Source: Dactylonectria macrodidyma
Lineage: Eukaryota > Ascomycota > Sordariomycetes > Hypocreales > Nectriaceae
Length of the DNA stretch: 64,000 bases
NCBI GenBank assembly: GCA_020744425.1
Contig: JAGMUV010000003.1
Span: 1,984,001-2,048,000 of the forward strand
Direction of reading: 5' to 3'
Shown here: piece after piece, positions 36,171 to 48,800 of the stretch
Layout: every line of letters begins with the position of its first letter
Position numbering within the stretch: position 1 is the first letter of the stretch
Notes under the pieces: generated by a model
What the model was told of the DNA's origin: nothing
The model's input: the letters and a program-made list of their open reading frames with translations, nothing else
The model's database searches: none
Program-made: the position numbers and the translations under genes

Positions 36171-36304
36171 CTAGCTATCTTGAAGAGACCGGCCCGTCAT
36201 TTTCACCTGCGGTGGTGCTGGAAGCAGCCGCTGCCGACCTCTGCTGGAGGCGGCGAGACGGCGCCTGTCGCGATTGGCCCCAGTGGCCCCGGAAAGATAG
36301 CTAG
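36171..36304. repeat. 134-bp GC-rich element with perfect 11-bp terminal inverted repeats
   Basis: Left end CTAGCTATCTT (36171-36181) and right end AAGATAGCTAG (36294-36304) are exact inverse complements enclosing about 112 bp of GC-rich DNA inside an AT-richer region. MITE-like by form; no target duplication could be confirmed. Confidence 0.5.
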
Positions 36305-36838
36305 CCATTTGGGTGTGGTTTCTTCCTCGTCCGCCAAGGTCGTTTCAACATCATTTACACTTGTTTAACCCCCCACCTCTTAGGTTTATGTCAAACACCC
36401 TGAGCGTCTTCGGTACATTAGTCCCTAATTTTCTACATAATTTACAAGATGATTTGTTGTATGCTTTATTAATGCTGTTGCTTTATTTGTGTGTTTTTTG
36501 TGAAGCTTCCTTCTCTATTTCACTTTCCCCCTTCCTCCGATTGCCAGCTACAGAAGTTCCTTGTCTCTCAAGTATAATTCACTACAATTTACTGCGCTTC
36601 AAACATATGATATGAACTGGGATCTCCTATGATTGTGCATTTTGCTCGTGTTCAAGGCGAAAATGAAAGAGCCAGTATAGAAGTTTCTGCTTAAAATTAT
36701 ATCTAATCCTATGAGCTTATTTATCCCCCAGTTGAAACGAACATTCTAAACAGATTAAACAAATTCCCTATCGGGTAGAATACTAACACAACCAGTCTCC
36801 GGGAACTCGTCGCGAAGATGACATATTTCATGACTTCG

Positions 36839-37895
36839 TTACAGGCTGGAGGAAATGCCTGGGGAGATGCTCTCCATCTTCTCCATCAGCTCCTCGAAAA
36901 ATGCTAGCTGTATTCTAGCACCCATCTTATTGGTAACATGACTCGCGGGACTAGCCGTAATAATTTCTTGGTTAATAATATGTCATCTCGAAGGAACAGC
37001 TTCGAGTGCAAACTTACTTTTGGTTATGGCAGTTACTCAAGTAATGCCCACTGCTCTCTGAACCGGCAAGTACTCCATGCACCAGTGCCCGGCTACCCAT
37101 CTCGGTGCTCCGCGCAAGGAAATCAGGCGGAGTTCCTGGTACTCCCTCTCTCAAAAGGTCCGACTTGCAGTAGCTCGGGTTTGGCGTGTTGATGACGATG
37201 GCCTTCTTACCAGAGGCTTTCATTCGAGAGGCCAGTTCGCGCGTGACGTAGATAACCAAGAGCTTAGTGACCTGGTAACGGGAGCCCATGTCGGCCCTTT
37301 TCGGGTCGTTGAGCCGAGAGAAGATTGTTTCGTTATCCTTTGGGACAAGTTCTTTGATGGGAGCCCAGTAATGCATCCCAGAGTTGGGGATGACAAATTT
37401 TCCGAGAACGGGCGACTCCCTCAGTTTTGGCAGTAGAAGAAAGTAGAGTAAAAACGTAGCGACGACGTTGACTGTTATAGTCGTCTCATTGTCCTCTGTC
37501 AACTTGAACTCCATCGTCAACATGCCAGCGTTAGCGAGCACGGCGTCGAGACGGGTCAGTGTGGTGTTGGCCCGTTTGGCAAAGTCCTTAACCGAGTCAT
37601 AGCTCGCCATGTCAAGGTGCCAAACTTCAACCGAGTCGGGGGACCGTTTTGTCGCCTGTAGGAGCTGTTCTCTGGCTTTTTTACCCTTTTCAAGATCTCG
37701 AACGCCCATGATGAGCTTGTTCACACCGAGTCGGAGCAAGTGCTGGCTGGCTTCGAAACCGAGGCCGGTGTTGGATCCTGTCACGATAATGGTTTGCTCG
37801 GACAGACCTTCTTGACTTTCGGGATAAGGAAGTGTGACGAATAAGTTGGAGTAGAAGACGGATCCAACGCCGTGCAGTGCTGAGAAGAGGGACAT
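36839..37895 (-). CDS. Short-chain dehydrogenase/reductase
   Basis: NAD(P)-dependent oxidoreductase with a Rossmann fold. Exons (minus) 37895-37018 and 36950-36839; 329 residues. Cofactor motif TGSNTGLG (~45), the DMAS region, the structural LANAG motif, the catalytic Ser region (IPNSGMHYW) and the catalytic YQVTK pair are all present, so it is probably active; similar proteins are the fungal retinol-dehydrogenase/WW-domain-oxidoreductase-like SDRs with an N-terminal extension. The single intron (GTAAGT...GGCTAG, 67 nt) near the 3' end leads to the C-terminal helix EELMEKMESISPGI, which replaces a premature stop right after the donor. The gene is divergent from the Zn2Cys6 regulator at 38306; their 410-bp shared promoter holds CGG-N11-CCG elements, so joint regulation is likely (inference). 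Substrate unknown. Confidence 0.9.
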
Positions 37896-38066
37896 GGTAG
37901 CTGTGCTAGTGGAATAGGTAATATGTGGCGGATTGACTGATGAAGTGATGATGGAATGTGATTGAGTGATGAATACCCAGAACACTTCTGGGAATATGTG
38001 ATTTAAATACTACATGCTTGGATTTTGAGTATACATTGGTCCCTTCGTAAATTACACCAGACAGGG

Positions 38067-38083
38067 CGGGTTTATTGTCGCCG
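38067..38083. promoter_or_regulatory. CGG-N11-CCG site 1
   Basis: CGGGTTTATTGTCGCCG: inverted CGG triplets with the 11-nt spacing used by Gal4-type Zn2Cys6 dimers. It shares CGGGTTTAT with site 2. Confidence 0.6.
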
Positions 38084-38107
38084 ATTAAGCATATCCTGGA
38101 GCTGGAG

Positions 38108-38124
38108 CGGGTTTATAAACTCCG
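38108..38124. promoter_or_regulatory. CGG-N11-CCG site 2, within a longer palindrome
   Basis: CGGGTTTATAAACTCCG, 41 bp from site 1. It sits in a near-perfect inverted repeat with GGAGCGG (38104-38110) and CCGCTCC (38122-38128) around GTTTATAAAC. Confidence 0.65.
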
Positions 38125-38162
38125 CTCCGATAAATGGGGCTTTGCGGATCGCCTTAGAGCAG

Positions 38163-38179
38163 CGGATTTAAAAACTCCT
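38163..38179. promoter_or_regulatory. CGG-N11-CCT site 3 (degenerate)
   Basis: CGGATTTAAAAACTCCT aligns with site 2 at 14 of 17 positions; the last triplet is CCT instead of CCG. Confidence 0.45.
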
Positions 38180-38305
38180 GGCTAAAAACAGAAGCTCGCA
38201 TCCTTCGGATCGGATTTTCCAGGCCCCGGTATCGGGATGTCAGCATGATTAAACCAGAAGATCCCCCATGGCTCTGCTCAAGTCATCCTCAGATGCGCAG
38301 CCAAT

Positions 38306-40769
38306 ATGCGTGAAGCGAAGCTGGAGAAGCGGAACAGGCCGCCTAAATCTTGTGAGCCTTGTCGCAATCGGAAGTAAGAATGCCCTATTGATCCAAGTTC
38401 TATCCAACATCGCAGTGAGAATTGTATCTAACAGATCTGCCGGTGATAGATTGAAGTGCAATCGCGGGCTTCCTTGCGACACTTGCATCAGAAGAGGCAA
38501 GAGTGCACTTTGTCAATATGCCTCCAACGCCGACAGAAATGACAGACACGAAAACAAACCAGAATCTATGACTGAACGTCTTAAGAATTTGGAAGAACTC
38601 ATCACTTCTCTTGCGCAGAAAAGTCAACTTAAACCACCAGATACACTCATGGCACTGGCCAAGACTCAGCCTAGAAATGAGGTAGCGATGACGGACGGTT
38701 CAGACGCTGGCTCCGATTCCCATGTTGGGTCAAAGGACGAGATCGAAGCACTCGGTGGCGGGTTGCTCGGCGGACTTCAAGCTAGTTATACTGACTCCAG
38801 CCACTGGTCTTCCATCTTGGAAGACATCAAAGACATCCGAGAGCAGTTGTCCTCATCGCCCCCTCAAGAACAGACTTCTAAGGCGGCTGCGTCACTCACA
38901 GATGCCACCGAAGCAAGCCTGGAAGACGAGTCTCAGTATGAAACAGACCTCTTCTTAGGTTGCACTGCCCCACCGGACTTGCAGCAGGTCCTCCGGTCGT
39001 TGCCGTCGCGACGTATCTGTGATAGCCTAGTGTCGTGTTACTTCCGATCACAGTACACGATTTTGCGTAAGTTACAATGCCGAAGGTCTAGATCATATCG
39101 ACAGTTCTAAGATAATATCTTCTCTAAAATAGCGATTTTGCATCCGATCAAATTCCAACGCGAGGTGAGTGAGTACCTTCACCATGAAGTACATGGCACT
39201 ACAACACTGGAATGGTTCTAACAGGACCTTCAGTATGAATCGTTTTGGGAAACGCCGAATGAGACCCCAACTGTCTGGATCGGTCTTCTCTTCTCGGTGC
39301 TCAGTCTTGCAGCAATGCTTTTCGAATTCTCAGAGACAAGTCGTTCATCAGAGCACCCTCCAGCTAAGGCTCTTTCGAAGAGTGCTGAACAATGCCTCGT
39401 TCTCGGGAAATACTCTACCACAAATGAGCACAGCGTAGAGGCTCTCATCATACACTTGCAAGGTTGCTTTCTGCGCTTAAACGACTCGGACGTTAACCTC
39501 TGGTTTCAGGCGGGCGCCATTATTCGGCTTGCAATACTCAAGGGCTACCACCGTGATGCAGACAAGCTTCCAGGTTCGCCGTTGTCGCCATTTGCTGGAG
39601 AGATGCGGCGCAGAATCTGGATCAGCATTTTCCAAATCGACGCGCTCATGTCGTTTCAGATGGGTCTTCCCAGCATGATTCCGTCCGAGTACTGCGATGC
39701 CAGTTTGCCCAGGAACTTGGAGTACTCGGACTTTGCCCCAGAGACAGCGGTATTGCCCCCCTCGCGTCCTACATCGGACTGTACCCCGGTTTTGTACACC
39801 ATTGTCAAGGCTTCAGTAATGACCATGTTCAAAAAGGTCGTGAGCCATACGCGATCTCTTGCGCTACCTTCTTCTGAGCACGAAATGGCCCTTGATAGAC
39901 AAGTCAGGGATGTTTATAACCATATGCCTGAGAACTACAAGTACAAGCCCCTTAGACAGTCCATTTTCGATAACCCAGGCATCATCATGAACAGAATAAC
40001 GATAGAGATGGTGCACCTCAAAAGCATCATTGTACTCCATCGACACCACATCACAAACTGGGACGATCCTCAGTCTGAGATTCCAAGACGCACTTGTCTA
40101 GAGGCAGCGGGGCGTGCCCTCGATAGGCAAGCTGAACTATATCAGGTGACCCAGCCTGGTGGTCAACTTCACGACGTGAGGTGGATGGTGTCGGCTCTCA
40201 CCACCAACGACTTCATCCTGGCTGCGATGGTCATCTGTCTAGATTTGACCATGAACCTGCGGCGTTTAGGCGAAAAGGGGATTTCAGCAAGTAAAGGAAG
40301 CGAAGATGCCTTTCAGAGATACTTCACTGCCATCAAAGTGTCTCATGAAATTTGGGCGGCAACAAGTGAACACTCCTCTGAGGCGCGCATCGCCGCCCAC
40401 GCGCTGCAGTCGACGATGCAGAGGGTCAACGATCATCGCGATGCTTACTATGGATCTCTGACCTCCCAATTTTCGCAAGTTTCGCCATATTCCGAAAATC
40501 CACCGAGCCATATCGAATCGAACTCTGCGGAATACCTGCCTGCAATGGCGATTGAGACAGATCTTATTGACTGGGTATGTTCTTCAGCCATCGATGCAGC
40601 ACCTTTCGGTGACAGTCCAAGAGAATGAAGCTGACCAAGTCGATCATCCACCCAGGGCCTACTCGACAATTACTCCCACGATCGGTTTGGGGAGGATTTA
40701 GATCTGGACTCTTGGGTTCTGGACATCGTCGGACCAACCGGCCCAAGCAATTATGATCAACCCAATTAA
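38306..40769 (+). CDS. Zn2Cys6 transcription factor with fungal-specific TF domain
   Basis: Nuclear binuclear-zinc-cluster regulator. Five exons: 38306-38373, 38450-39066, 39133-39164, 39225-40574 and 40656-40769; 726 residues. The first intron splits the zinc cluster; joined, it reads CEPCRNRKLKC followed by CNTC-type second half (PCDTCIRRGKSALC), exactly the C-x2-C-x6-C-x5-C-x2-C-x8-C form. A short dimerisation coil (MTERLKNLEELITSL) follows. The middle-homology region is visible from about 300 (RRIWISIFQIDALMSFQMGLPSMI). Exon 3 is only 32 nt. The last intron (GTATGT...CCCAG) replaces a stop at 40626 and leads to an acidic tail (DRFGEDLDLDSWVLDIVG), a plausible activation region. It most probably regulates the divergent SDR gene and itself; no wider cluster is visible on this side. 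Confidence 0.92.
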
Positions 40770-41099
40770 GCTTCATGTTGAACCAACCCACACGAAGGAA
40801 TTGGATCTGAGCAATGAGATCGGGTAAACCACATACAGCATGGCTAGATAGTGATCGACTCTATTGATTGATGAACTATTGATATGCTCCTGTCTTCATT
40901 GTCAAACTCACAGTATCACAAGCGTGTGCACAACTTGAATCTGGTCTCATGTAACTCATCACAATTTCTGTCACCGCTATATAAAACAGTCCTGATAAAG
41001 ACTATTGCGGTAGCTATAGGATATCTCTACCTGGCGCGATGCTCAAGGTACGTGGTTATTCTTCTGCCAAATTCATGACTAGACATTTGCTCCAGGCAA
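40770..41099. other. Intergenic between convergent regulator and JEN-type genes
   Basis: 330 bp of 3' flanks, AT-rich; nothing else seen. Confidence 0.5.
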
Positions 41100-42810
41100 T
41101 CAGTTTCGCTCCTCCAGCTCGACCTTGTCGATGCTTCCAGTCTCAACGTCCTTCTTGGGCTTAGACTCCTCCTCCATACCAGCGACGGCATGCTCAAAGT
41201 GTCGACCACGCTTCTCAGGACCAAACATGGTAGTAACGACGATGCCGATAGCGATAATGGCGGTAGCAATACCCATGACGGGACCGTAGGCCTCGACCTT
41301 GTCGCCGTTCTTGATAGTCACAAAGGTCTTCTCAGCGATGGCGTTGACGATCTGGGCCGAAGGGGACGAGATCATGTTTCCGATCTGGTAGGTGACACCA
41401 GGGAAGGAAGATCGGAAGGCAGGGGGAGACAGCTCGTTGAGATGGATGGGAATAACACCCCAGGCGCCCTGGACAAAGAACTGCATGAAGAAGCCGGAGG
41501 CACTGAGGCTTCGCTCACCCTCGGGAAGGATCCAAGCGGGGATGAGAATGGCAGACATGGTAGCAGAGAAGATGATGGCTCGTCGACGACCGATGAACTG
41601 ACTGGTGTATCCGATGATGGTACCGCCAACACAGGCTCCGACCTTCATCATGATGGAGGCGCGAGAGGCACCGGCGTTAGCCAACTCCTTCTGCTCCAGC
41701 ATGAAGGTGGTGTAGGAGTCTTGGGAGGTGTGGGAGTAGTAGTTGAACCAGGTCATCAGGATGATGCAGTAGACGCACATCTTCCACTCCTCGCGAAGCA
41801 TCTTCTTGCAGTCTCGCCAGAAGGCGCCGGGAGAAGCCGACGACTTGCCGCGGGCCTTGGCGTCGAGGAATTGCTGGGACTCGGGGAAGAAGATGCGGAC
41901 AATGCCGACAAGAATGGAGATGCCAGCTGTAGAGAGGATGTGTTAGCGTTCGTCTAGGCATGGTTATGGGTTGATGGTGGAGAAGGGGAAGTATATGCTT
42001 TGATAGTGATGATTAGATGAATGCATCATGGAACTTACCAGCGATCCAGAAAACTGTCTTCCAGGTGTTGACGGCACCTCCCACGCCAAGGTTGGCGCAT
42101 GCAGCCAAGACATAACCAAAGGAGTATCCCTGCTGCAAAATGCCGGACATCAAGCCTCTTGCGTTGGCACTATGCGAGATTAGTACGGGAATAAAAACTT
42201 CTCCAACTCCGGAGAGGGGATGCCAAGAAGTGTGAACTTACGGGCACGACTCCAACGCCATGGCAATTGCATTACCGTAGACACCACCCATGAAGAGGCC
42301 GAACAGACTTCGGACGGCCAGGAACTGAGAAAAGGTCGTGCTGTAGATGGTGGCAATCTGGAGAACGCCGAGGATGATCATGTTGAAGACCATGGGCCAC
42401 TTGCGACCCCATTTGTCACCAGCGAGGCCGAAGAGGGCAGCGCCGACGGATCGTAGGAGGAGGGTCAGAGTGATGGCGGTGGTGATGGAAGTCTTGCTGG
42501 TATCGTAGTATTTGGCCAGCTTGACGGTCTGGATGGAGAGGGCGTGGAAGTCAAAGGCATCAGCTGTCCATGCGCAGAAACCGACGATGAAGAAGACCCA
42601 GTCCTTGGCCGACAGCTGGGCCATGAGGCTGATGGGGTTCTTGATCGGGTCCGGGTCGTGCCATTCCGTCGCCGTCTCGCCGTTCTCGTTGGTGACGACG
42701 ACGCGCTGCTTCCAGATGAAGAGGTCACGAAGCGACTGCTTGGCCGTGGGGAGGATGCCCTTCGCGAGAGGGTCGGCGGCCTCGCCATGCTGGACTTGAG
42801 GTGTAGCCAT
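41100..42810 (-). CDS. JEN-family carboxylate/proton symporter
   Basis: Plasma-membrane MFS transporter for monocarboxylates or dicarboxylates (lactate, pyruvate, succinate in known family members). Exons (minus) 42810-42242, 42169-42039 and 41926-41100; 508 residues, about twelve membrane helices. The family hallmark N-x2-S-H-x-S-Q-D-x3-T is present as NYYSHTSQDSYTT; the N-terminal part has DWVFFIVGFCAWTADAFDFHALS and the MFS A-motif region GDKWGRKWPM. Both ends are cytosolic-looking, with a charged C-terminus (KVELEERN). Codons are strongly C/G-ending compared with neighbours, suggesting high expression at some stage. SYGGRG hexamers that fit CreA sites occur upstream (CCGGGG at 42970, GTGGGG at 43190); carbon-source repression is therefore plausible but inferred. 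Dicarboxylate versus monocarboxylate specificity cannot be read here. Confidence 0.92.
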
Positions 42811-45800
42811 GATGTGAAGGGAAGGATGAAGAGAGGGGAAGAATGATGAGAGACACAAGATGCTCTTGGCTCAGGATTGTTTGATTCTTGGAGAAAGAGA
42901 AGGAAGTACCAAGGCTTATAAGAGCTATAAGACCTTGTATGAGATCGGCAAGAGACCAGGGAAAGGAGACCGGGGTGTGCTTGGTCTTCTGGAATACTCT
43001 TCCTTCTTTTTCCGTTCGTTTTGGAGAGACACGGAAGCTACCTTTTGTATTCTTGCCGTAACGCCCACGATTATGCCACCACATGGAGGATGGGGCAACC
43101 AACATCCCCCAAGATGCAACCCCAAAGGTTCACGTTATCTCGCATTGCTTCAACCCTGCCCAGGATGGTCCCACGGGACGAAGACCGCCGTGGGGTAGGT
43201 TGTTAGTCCTGCTAGGGGTCCCAGCCTATTGCCTTGTCGCCATGTTGTCTCAGTTGGGGAAAAGGCCGGGATATCGCGGACTGGAGGGCCTAGACTGAGG
43301 GGGGGGCCTTTCCCCGCAACTGAACTAGGAGGGGATGCATCTCGTTCCCCCCCTTGTTCTAAGTTACGCAGTCGTACCGTACCGACACGGGGCGGACGCC
43401 GTCCGCTTCGCAAGGATCATGGATGGAGTCAGTTTGATGCGGGGAACGCCCGTCTGATGGCACCCAACACCCGCAGCATGAGCCCACGAAAGCAAGATGA
43501 AATTACCGCAAGAGAGAGATATTGTAGATGCGAGAGCGGAAGGGCGGATCAAAGTGGGCGAGGCGATGAACCAGGCAAAGCACGAAGCGATAGCACGTTG
43601 CGTGTTTTGGGCTGCGTTGCGTGTTGTGTCCCAGGATGCCACCATCGTCATCATGGATGTTGATGGCATCTGCCACCTACGTAGTCTGTCCAACCAGCCC
43701 GCCTCCTCTCCTCTCCATCTCCGACCATTCTTTCCTCTTTAGGCCCATCTCCTCTATGGGTCTCTTGTCTCCTCTTTGGGGAAACCCGTCAAGCGCCATG
43801 GATCAAACGGTGACGAGATTAAGAAGGTGGAGGGTGCGGAGAGCCCGGTCCATGAGCGGCCAGCACGGCAAACCGGCAAGCAATGTGTGGACGATTGTGC
43901 GATGTGCGACAGCCTAAGACGCTTCTTGGCTCACCAGCAGAGTCATTTCCTCGCGCATTACATGATGAGGTCGCACCGGTTCGACCCAAAGGGGCAAGGA
44001 GCGGCGAAGACGACGCGGGAGAAGAAAAAGAAGAGGGCTGGTTTGTTGGCTAACAGGTTCTCGTCAGTGCCGATCCGCACCCGAGAGCGAGCGTCGAGGC
44101 AACTAACGAACCCACTTGCTGCAACCGAAGGCAAGATGGAGTGCTAGATAGACTTGTCAATAACCTTCGGGTTTAAGGTCACCGTTAAGCTTACAAGAAT
44201 ATGGAACCCACATGGGACTCTGGCGGGCGCTCAAGAACACCTGGAATACGACAGGGAGTTTGCAGGAGGAGGCGTGGAGGCGTGGAGTCGACGAGGGGTC
44301 TTCACTTGTTCCCCCGCTTTGCGGATACCAGCCTGGCATCTCGCCCTTGTCTTACAGGCCACAGGGGTCATGTTCCAGTGGCCGCTGCTACGTGTGCATG
44401 GATCTTAATGTTTCATCACGCGTGGGCTCTCGACAAGGGCATGCGTGGACTTTGGTGCAAATTCTGCGGTCTTGACAGGCCTCGGCACTCCAGACAGGCC
44501 TTGACGCTCTCCAGACCGGTCCTCTACACTCGCCTCTAACCCGCTAGCAAAAGATCGTCGTCGGCACTTGTTGCCCACGCCTAGTGCCACCGAGCATTGC
44601 ACCGGCGTCATCATCGCGACTGTCCATTTAGATGAGATGCTGACACATGGGTTGCGGGCAGACCGACATACTCACCCTCACACTCACCCTCATTATGACA
44701 ACTTACATAAATCCTTTTGACAATCGTTGCTTGGTCAGATATATGCAGCATGACCCGCGACGGATCAAGGTGGCCCAGTTGTGACTCCATCACAAAGGCG
44801 GTGCCCCAGCAGCACCCTCGCCTCGATGGGCTGATAGCAACAATCCACAGACCCCCTTTTGCGCAGGCAAACACGAGAGGAGGCAAAGGATCCGCTTTGA
44901 GGGAAAGCTGGCGAATTCGGATCCGCGATCATAAACCAACCAACCAGGTTGATCGATTTAGTACCGCGCGTGTTTTGAGAAAATAAAAAAAGGCTTTCGC
45001 AAGCAGCAGGAGAGAAAAAAAACAAGATACCCAATCTAGGCATCGTGGGGCGCTGAGGCCAGGCGGTGGGCGGCAAAAACGGCACAGGGATCTAGGCTAG
45101 GTCTCGGAGACAAGACAACTCGTATGACCCGCACGAGGGAAAAGACGGGCGAGATGCGTCCATGGACCAAGGATTATTCGCAAGAAAACGAGCGAGTCTG
45201 GGGCGCCGTACGGCTGATATACTGCTTCTGGAGCCGTTGTGCCCGTTATCCGAGGCTAAATGCCATCTTCCGCCGATCCGGGGTAATATCTGGGGGCCGA
45301 CACGAGTCCAGAAGCGCCGTACGGTTCACCTTCTGGACCGACCGTCTTTCCCCAGTGTCCCCAATGTCCCCAACGTATTGTTTTTTTTTCTCTTTATTCT
45401 CTCACAGGGATAAAATGTCAAGGGTTCCCTAGCTCGAGGCTCATGCGCACATAAAAAATAATCACATCTACGTAGTAAGACGACGAGGCCCAATGGTACC
45501 ATGCACAGCAGCATGTGTGTACCATGTAACAGAGCGGAGTCGTCACAGTCCACGAGGATCGCAAATCCCCATCAGCGACGTATCAAAATGGAGACCTACC
45601 AAAGATTTTGAATCTTGCTATGGAGATCATCTACGTAGTACTGTACGCACGCAGGCCTATGAATCCTCCAGGCTCTACGTACCACAAATTTCTCAACGGG
45701 CACCCACTCATTCGACCCAGCAGCGCGAGCAGACGACAGCCCATTTCCCCAGTGGCAAAAGAATTTGACGTTGGCTCTTTGGTTGACTTGTGGCACTTGG

Positions 45801-48800
45801 ACCATGATATCCTTGCAAATATACCGGAACATTTCCGTTCTACGCTGAATGAAAGGAGGTCAAAGTGCCTGCATACATAGTACTGCGTCGAAAATGTTTA
45901 AGTTTAAGCCTCGGATCATTTCGGGATGGGACTACTTTTTGTAAACATCATTCCATGACAAGGCCAGAATGATTTGTTCATTTTGTTGAGGATCATGAAA
46001 TTAGCTGACTCGGTCGTTACTGACTCGCTGTTATCATTCGCAATGAGGCGTTTTCAGGAGATCCGTAACTTAGCTGGTGGCTAGGTGCTGAACTAACATG
46101 AACCAAATCCGAGGATAGCGTCGCCCTACATCTCCGTTTCATTCCGACGGTATCAAGATTAATCAGTGACCATACGGAACACTCGGCGCAGAGATAGCAA
46201 TCAGTTTAATCGATAGACGTCGATAACATCTTTCCCTTCCCCCGAGAACCCCGTCATACGATATCCCTGTCAAACAAACCACCAGCCCCAGGTGTATTAC
46301 CCCAAATCGACCTTGTCGGGCAAATGCACAACCCCGAAAACTGAGAAACCATTGCTACTCCAAGCTCATCCTGTTTTGTACCAAACTTGCCCATCCTAAA
46401 TGCTTCCACTGTCGACCTTGATTTTTATTCCCACTGATCTGACCGGTTAGACACGGACGCAACGGGGCCGTTCCACTTGAGGGGCGACGTCAAATCTGTC
46501 ACGCCACCTTTGCTTTCAATCCCCAGAAATCCCCAGAAATCTCCAGTCTGGATCTAGATCAACGCTCCCAGAGATCCAAGCTGGCTCCAGATGCACGCTT
46601 ATCGCCTATCTTAAAGATTTAAGAGATTTTTTTCTCCCTAAAAGGTGGGCCCCAAACACATCGTTAGCAAGCGACTGGATTTGATTCCATCGTCACGCTA
46701 TGAATCAGAGTGCATTTAAGTGACACTGGGATGATTGACTGCCACAATCTTGCGAGACCACTGCCGCAGGACACTCTCACCATGAGTGAGTGGCTAATCC
46801 TCTAGGCATTTAACCCTAGAGACGGACTGCATTCAGGTACTGTGTCATTAGGGGAATTTCAACGGTTAGTCCAACATTCACACAAGACCTCACGAGATGT
46901 GTGTATTTGAGGGCTGAACTGGCCTTCCCTGAATCGCTTTCTCTTCTATTTCTAATTTTCTTGGAAAATTCAAATCTGAGCCAATTCCGTCTTCCACGAG
47001 GCCAAAAGCGCCCTGAATTTGACCTTTTCCAGTTCTCTTCTCTACTAAGTTGTCGAACCAGAGTTCAAGTTACAGGTGAGGTTGGGGCACGTCAGTGTCA
47101 TCGCCTACACACTAGTAGTTAAGCATAATTCTGGCACCAGTACGTAATATTGGCCAATTCATTAGTCCTTCAAGCCGATGACACCAGCTTTCTTTCCAGC
47201 GGAGCCAATGAACCAGGCTCGTAGCCATTCTAGAAAAACACTACGGATTCCATGCATAGCTGAACCGAACCAGCCTAGCACAATCAGAGCCCTGTTTCCT
47301 TTGGGCCGAAGCACCTTGGCTTCCATCTTGCGGGGCTTAGCTTTTCCCCCTCCCAACCGTAAATAACTGCAAAAACTCCAAGTTTCTCCAATAGTTCATG
47401 TGGCCAAGAAAAAAGAAGAGTATTAGAATGTTCTATCTTACTTCGGCGCTCCGACCAATCGCGCAACTCCGGGTGAGCCAGGAGAATTTCCCTAGTAGAG
47501 GCTCACCTCCCCCACCATGTGTTCGAAAGCCGAGCATCCAGGGTAGGGCTAAAAAGAGCCCCTCCATCACAGGAATAATGGATGCAAGAGTCTCTGGCAC
47601 CAATCATCCAGCTTATGGTTGAGAATAGACTAGCTTACAGGGAGAGAAAACACCACACATCAACTCGCTCCTCCACGAAACCGAAAGCCATCCTTTCTCT
47701 AAATAAAATGTCAAGTCATTCGACACATTTCAACTTTATCTCCACGTTTTGTATCGTAGCCAGGCTGTCGAGAGTCCGAGATCAAGTGAGAACGTAAGCT
47801 CATCACGGGCTGGAGGCTACCCGAGGTGGATAACGGCAACCACCAGAATCAGGTGATATGGAGTTGGCCAGAATTCACTATGAATTTTCCAATGTAGTCT
47901 AATAATGAGTGGCAGCCGTCAGGCAGAATATAGCATCCTATAAAGCATTTGACTTATATCCTGGGTTAAGTATGCTGAGGTAGTTCGCGAGCGCAACTAG
48001 TGAATATGACTATGAATTTCATAGGGCTTCATGTGCTGCTGTTCTTTTCCAAGCGTGCAAGAAACCTTGAGCATGATCTCCGCAATACTATTCGCGCAAT
48101 TTCCAACAGATGGTCTCGATCTCGCGGAGTCTTTGCAAACTGACATGCTATCTCTCGCACATGCCCATTCCGCAAGGCGAAGTGGAAAGACTCATGTGAA
48201 GTGGCGTGGAGATCGCTAAAACGGCGGCTATTCGCTGTCAACGGGTAGTCCCAAGTGCCTCTCAGCACGTGAGTGCTAGCAGCCAATCGACGGCGAGGAT
48301 CCCAATCTGTCTTGGTGCCATGGCATGACGGCACGATTGAAGCCAGTTAAAATCTGAGCAGCTGGAGGTACATCGCATCGCACCAAGATTTGCCCGTAGC
48401 AGAAGTCCTGATGAGACACATTGTAACGCAACACTACTTTATGCTTATTGCTACAATATGAACCACAAAGACAATACACGACATCAAGTTCTAAAAGCGA
48501 GCTATTTATGGTTGACGACGCATCTGGCGACATGAGCACCGAATTGTACCAGAGCCATAAACCCAAACTGAGGCTTATGAGTAATCTAACCGTTGACTTC
48601 TATAACTTTCAAGATTGCTGACGCTGTTAGGCCTCGTGTCACTGCAAGTCGTCTCGCTGGGTCTCTTGGCTCAGGCAAGGGATGCCACGCTGGCGCGCAA
48701 CAACAAACCCTTGCCCATGCCCTGGGCTACATTGCGCAGCTGCGCAACACAGGCTGATCAAAAGCGTATCTGACGCTTCCGGTATCCGTGCTTTATCCCA

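Larger units (their letters stand above)
35026..36838. other. Intergenic, 1.8 kb, with palindromic elements
   Basis: No gene supported. It contains the 18-bp palindrome at 36150 and an inverted-repeat-flanked GC-rich block at 36171-36304. The stretch 36380-36790 is AT-rich with short unrelated frames. Confidence 0.5.
37896..38305. promoter_or_regulatory. Divergent promoter of the SDR and Zn2Cys6 regulator
   Basis: 410 bp between the two start codons. It contains two exact CGG-N11-CCG sites and a third with one mismatch (listed next), plus a TATTTAAAT on the SDR side near 38000. Confidence 0.65.

Noticed and set aside
41190..41957. 255-codon plus-strand frame rich in Gly/Asp
   Set aside because: Antisense of the JEN-type transporter exon with strong codon bias.
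47162..47356. 64-codon minus-strand frame with a hydrophobic, Trp-rich middle
   Set aside because: No ATG in good context, no splice partners and no recognisable family; kept only as a remark in the intergenic entry.
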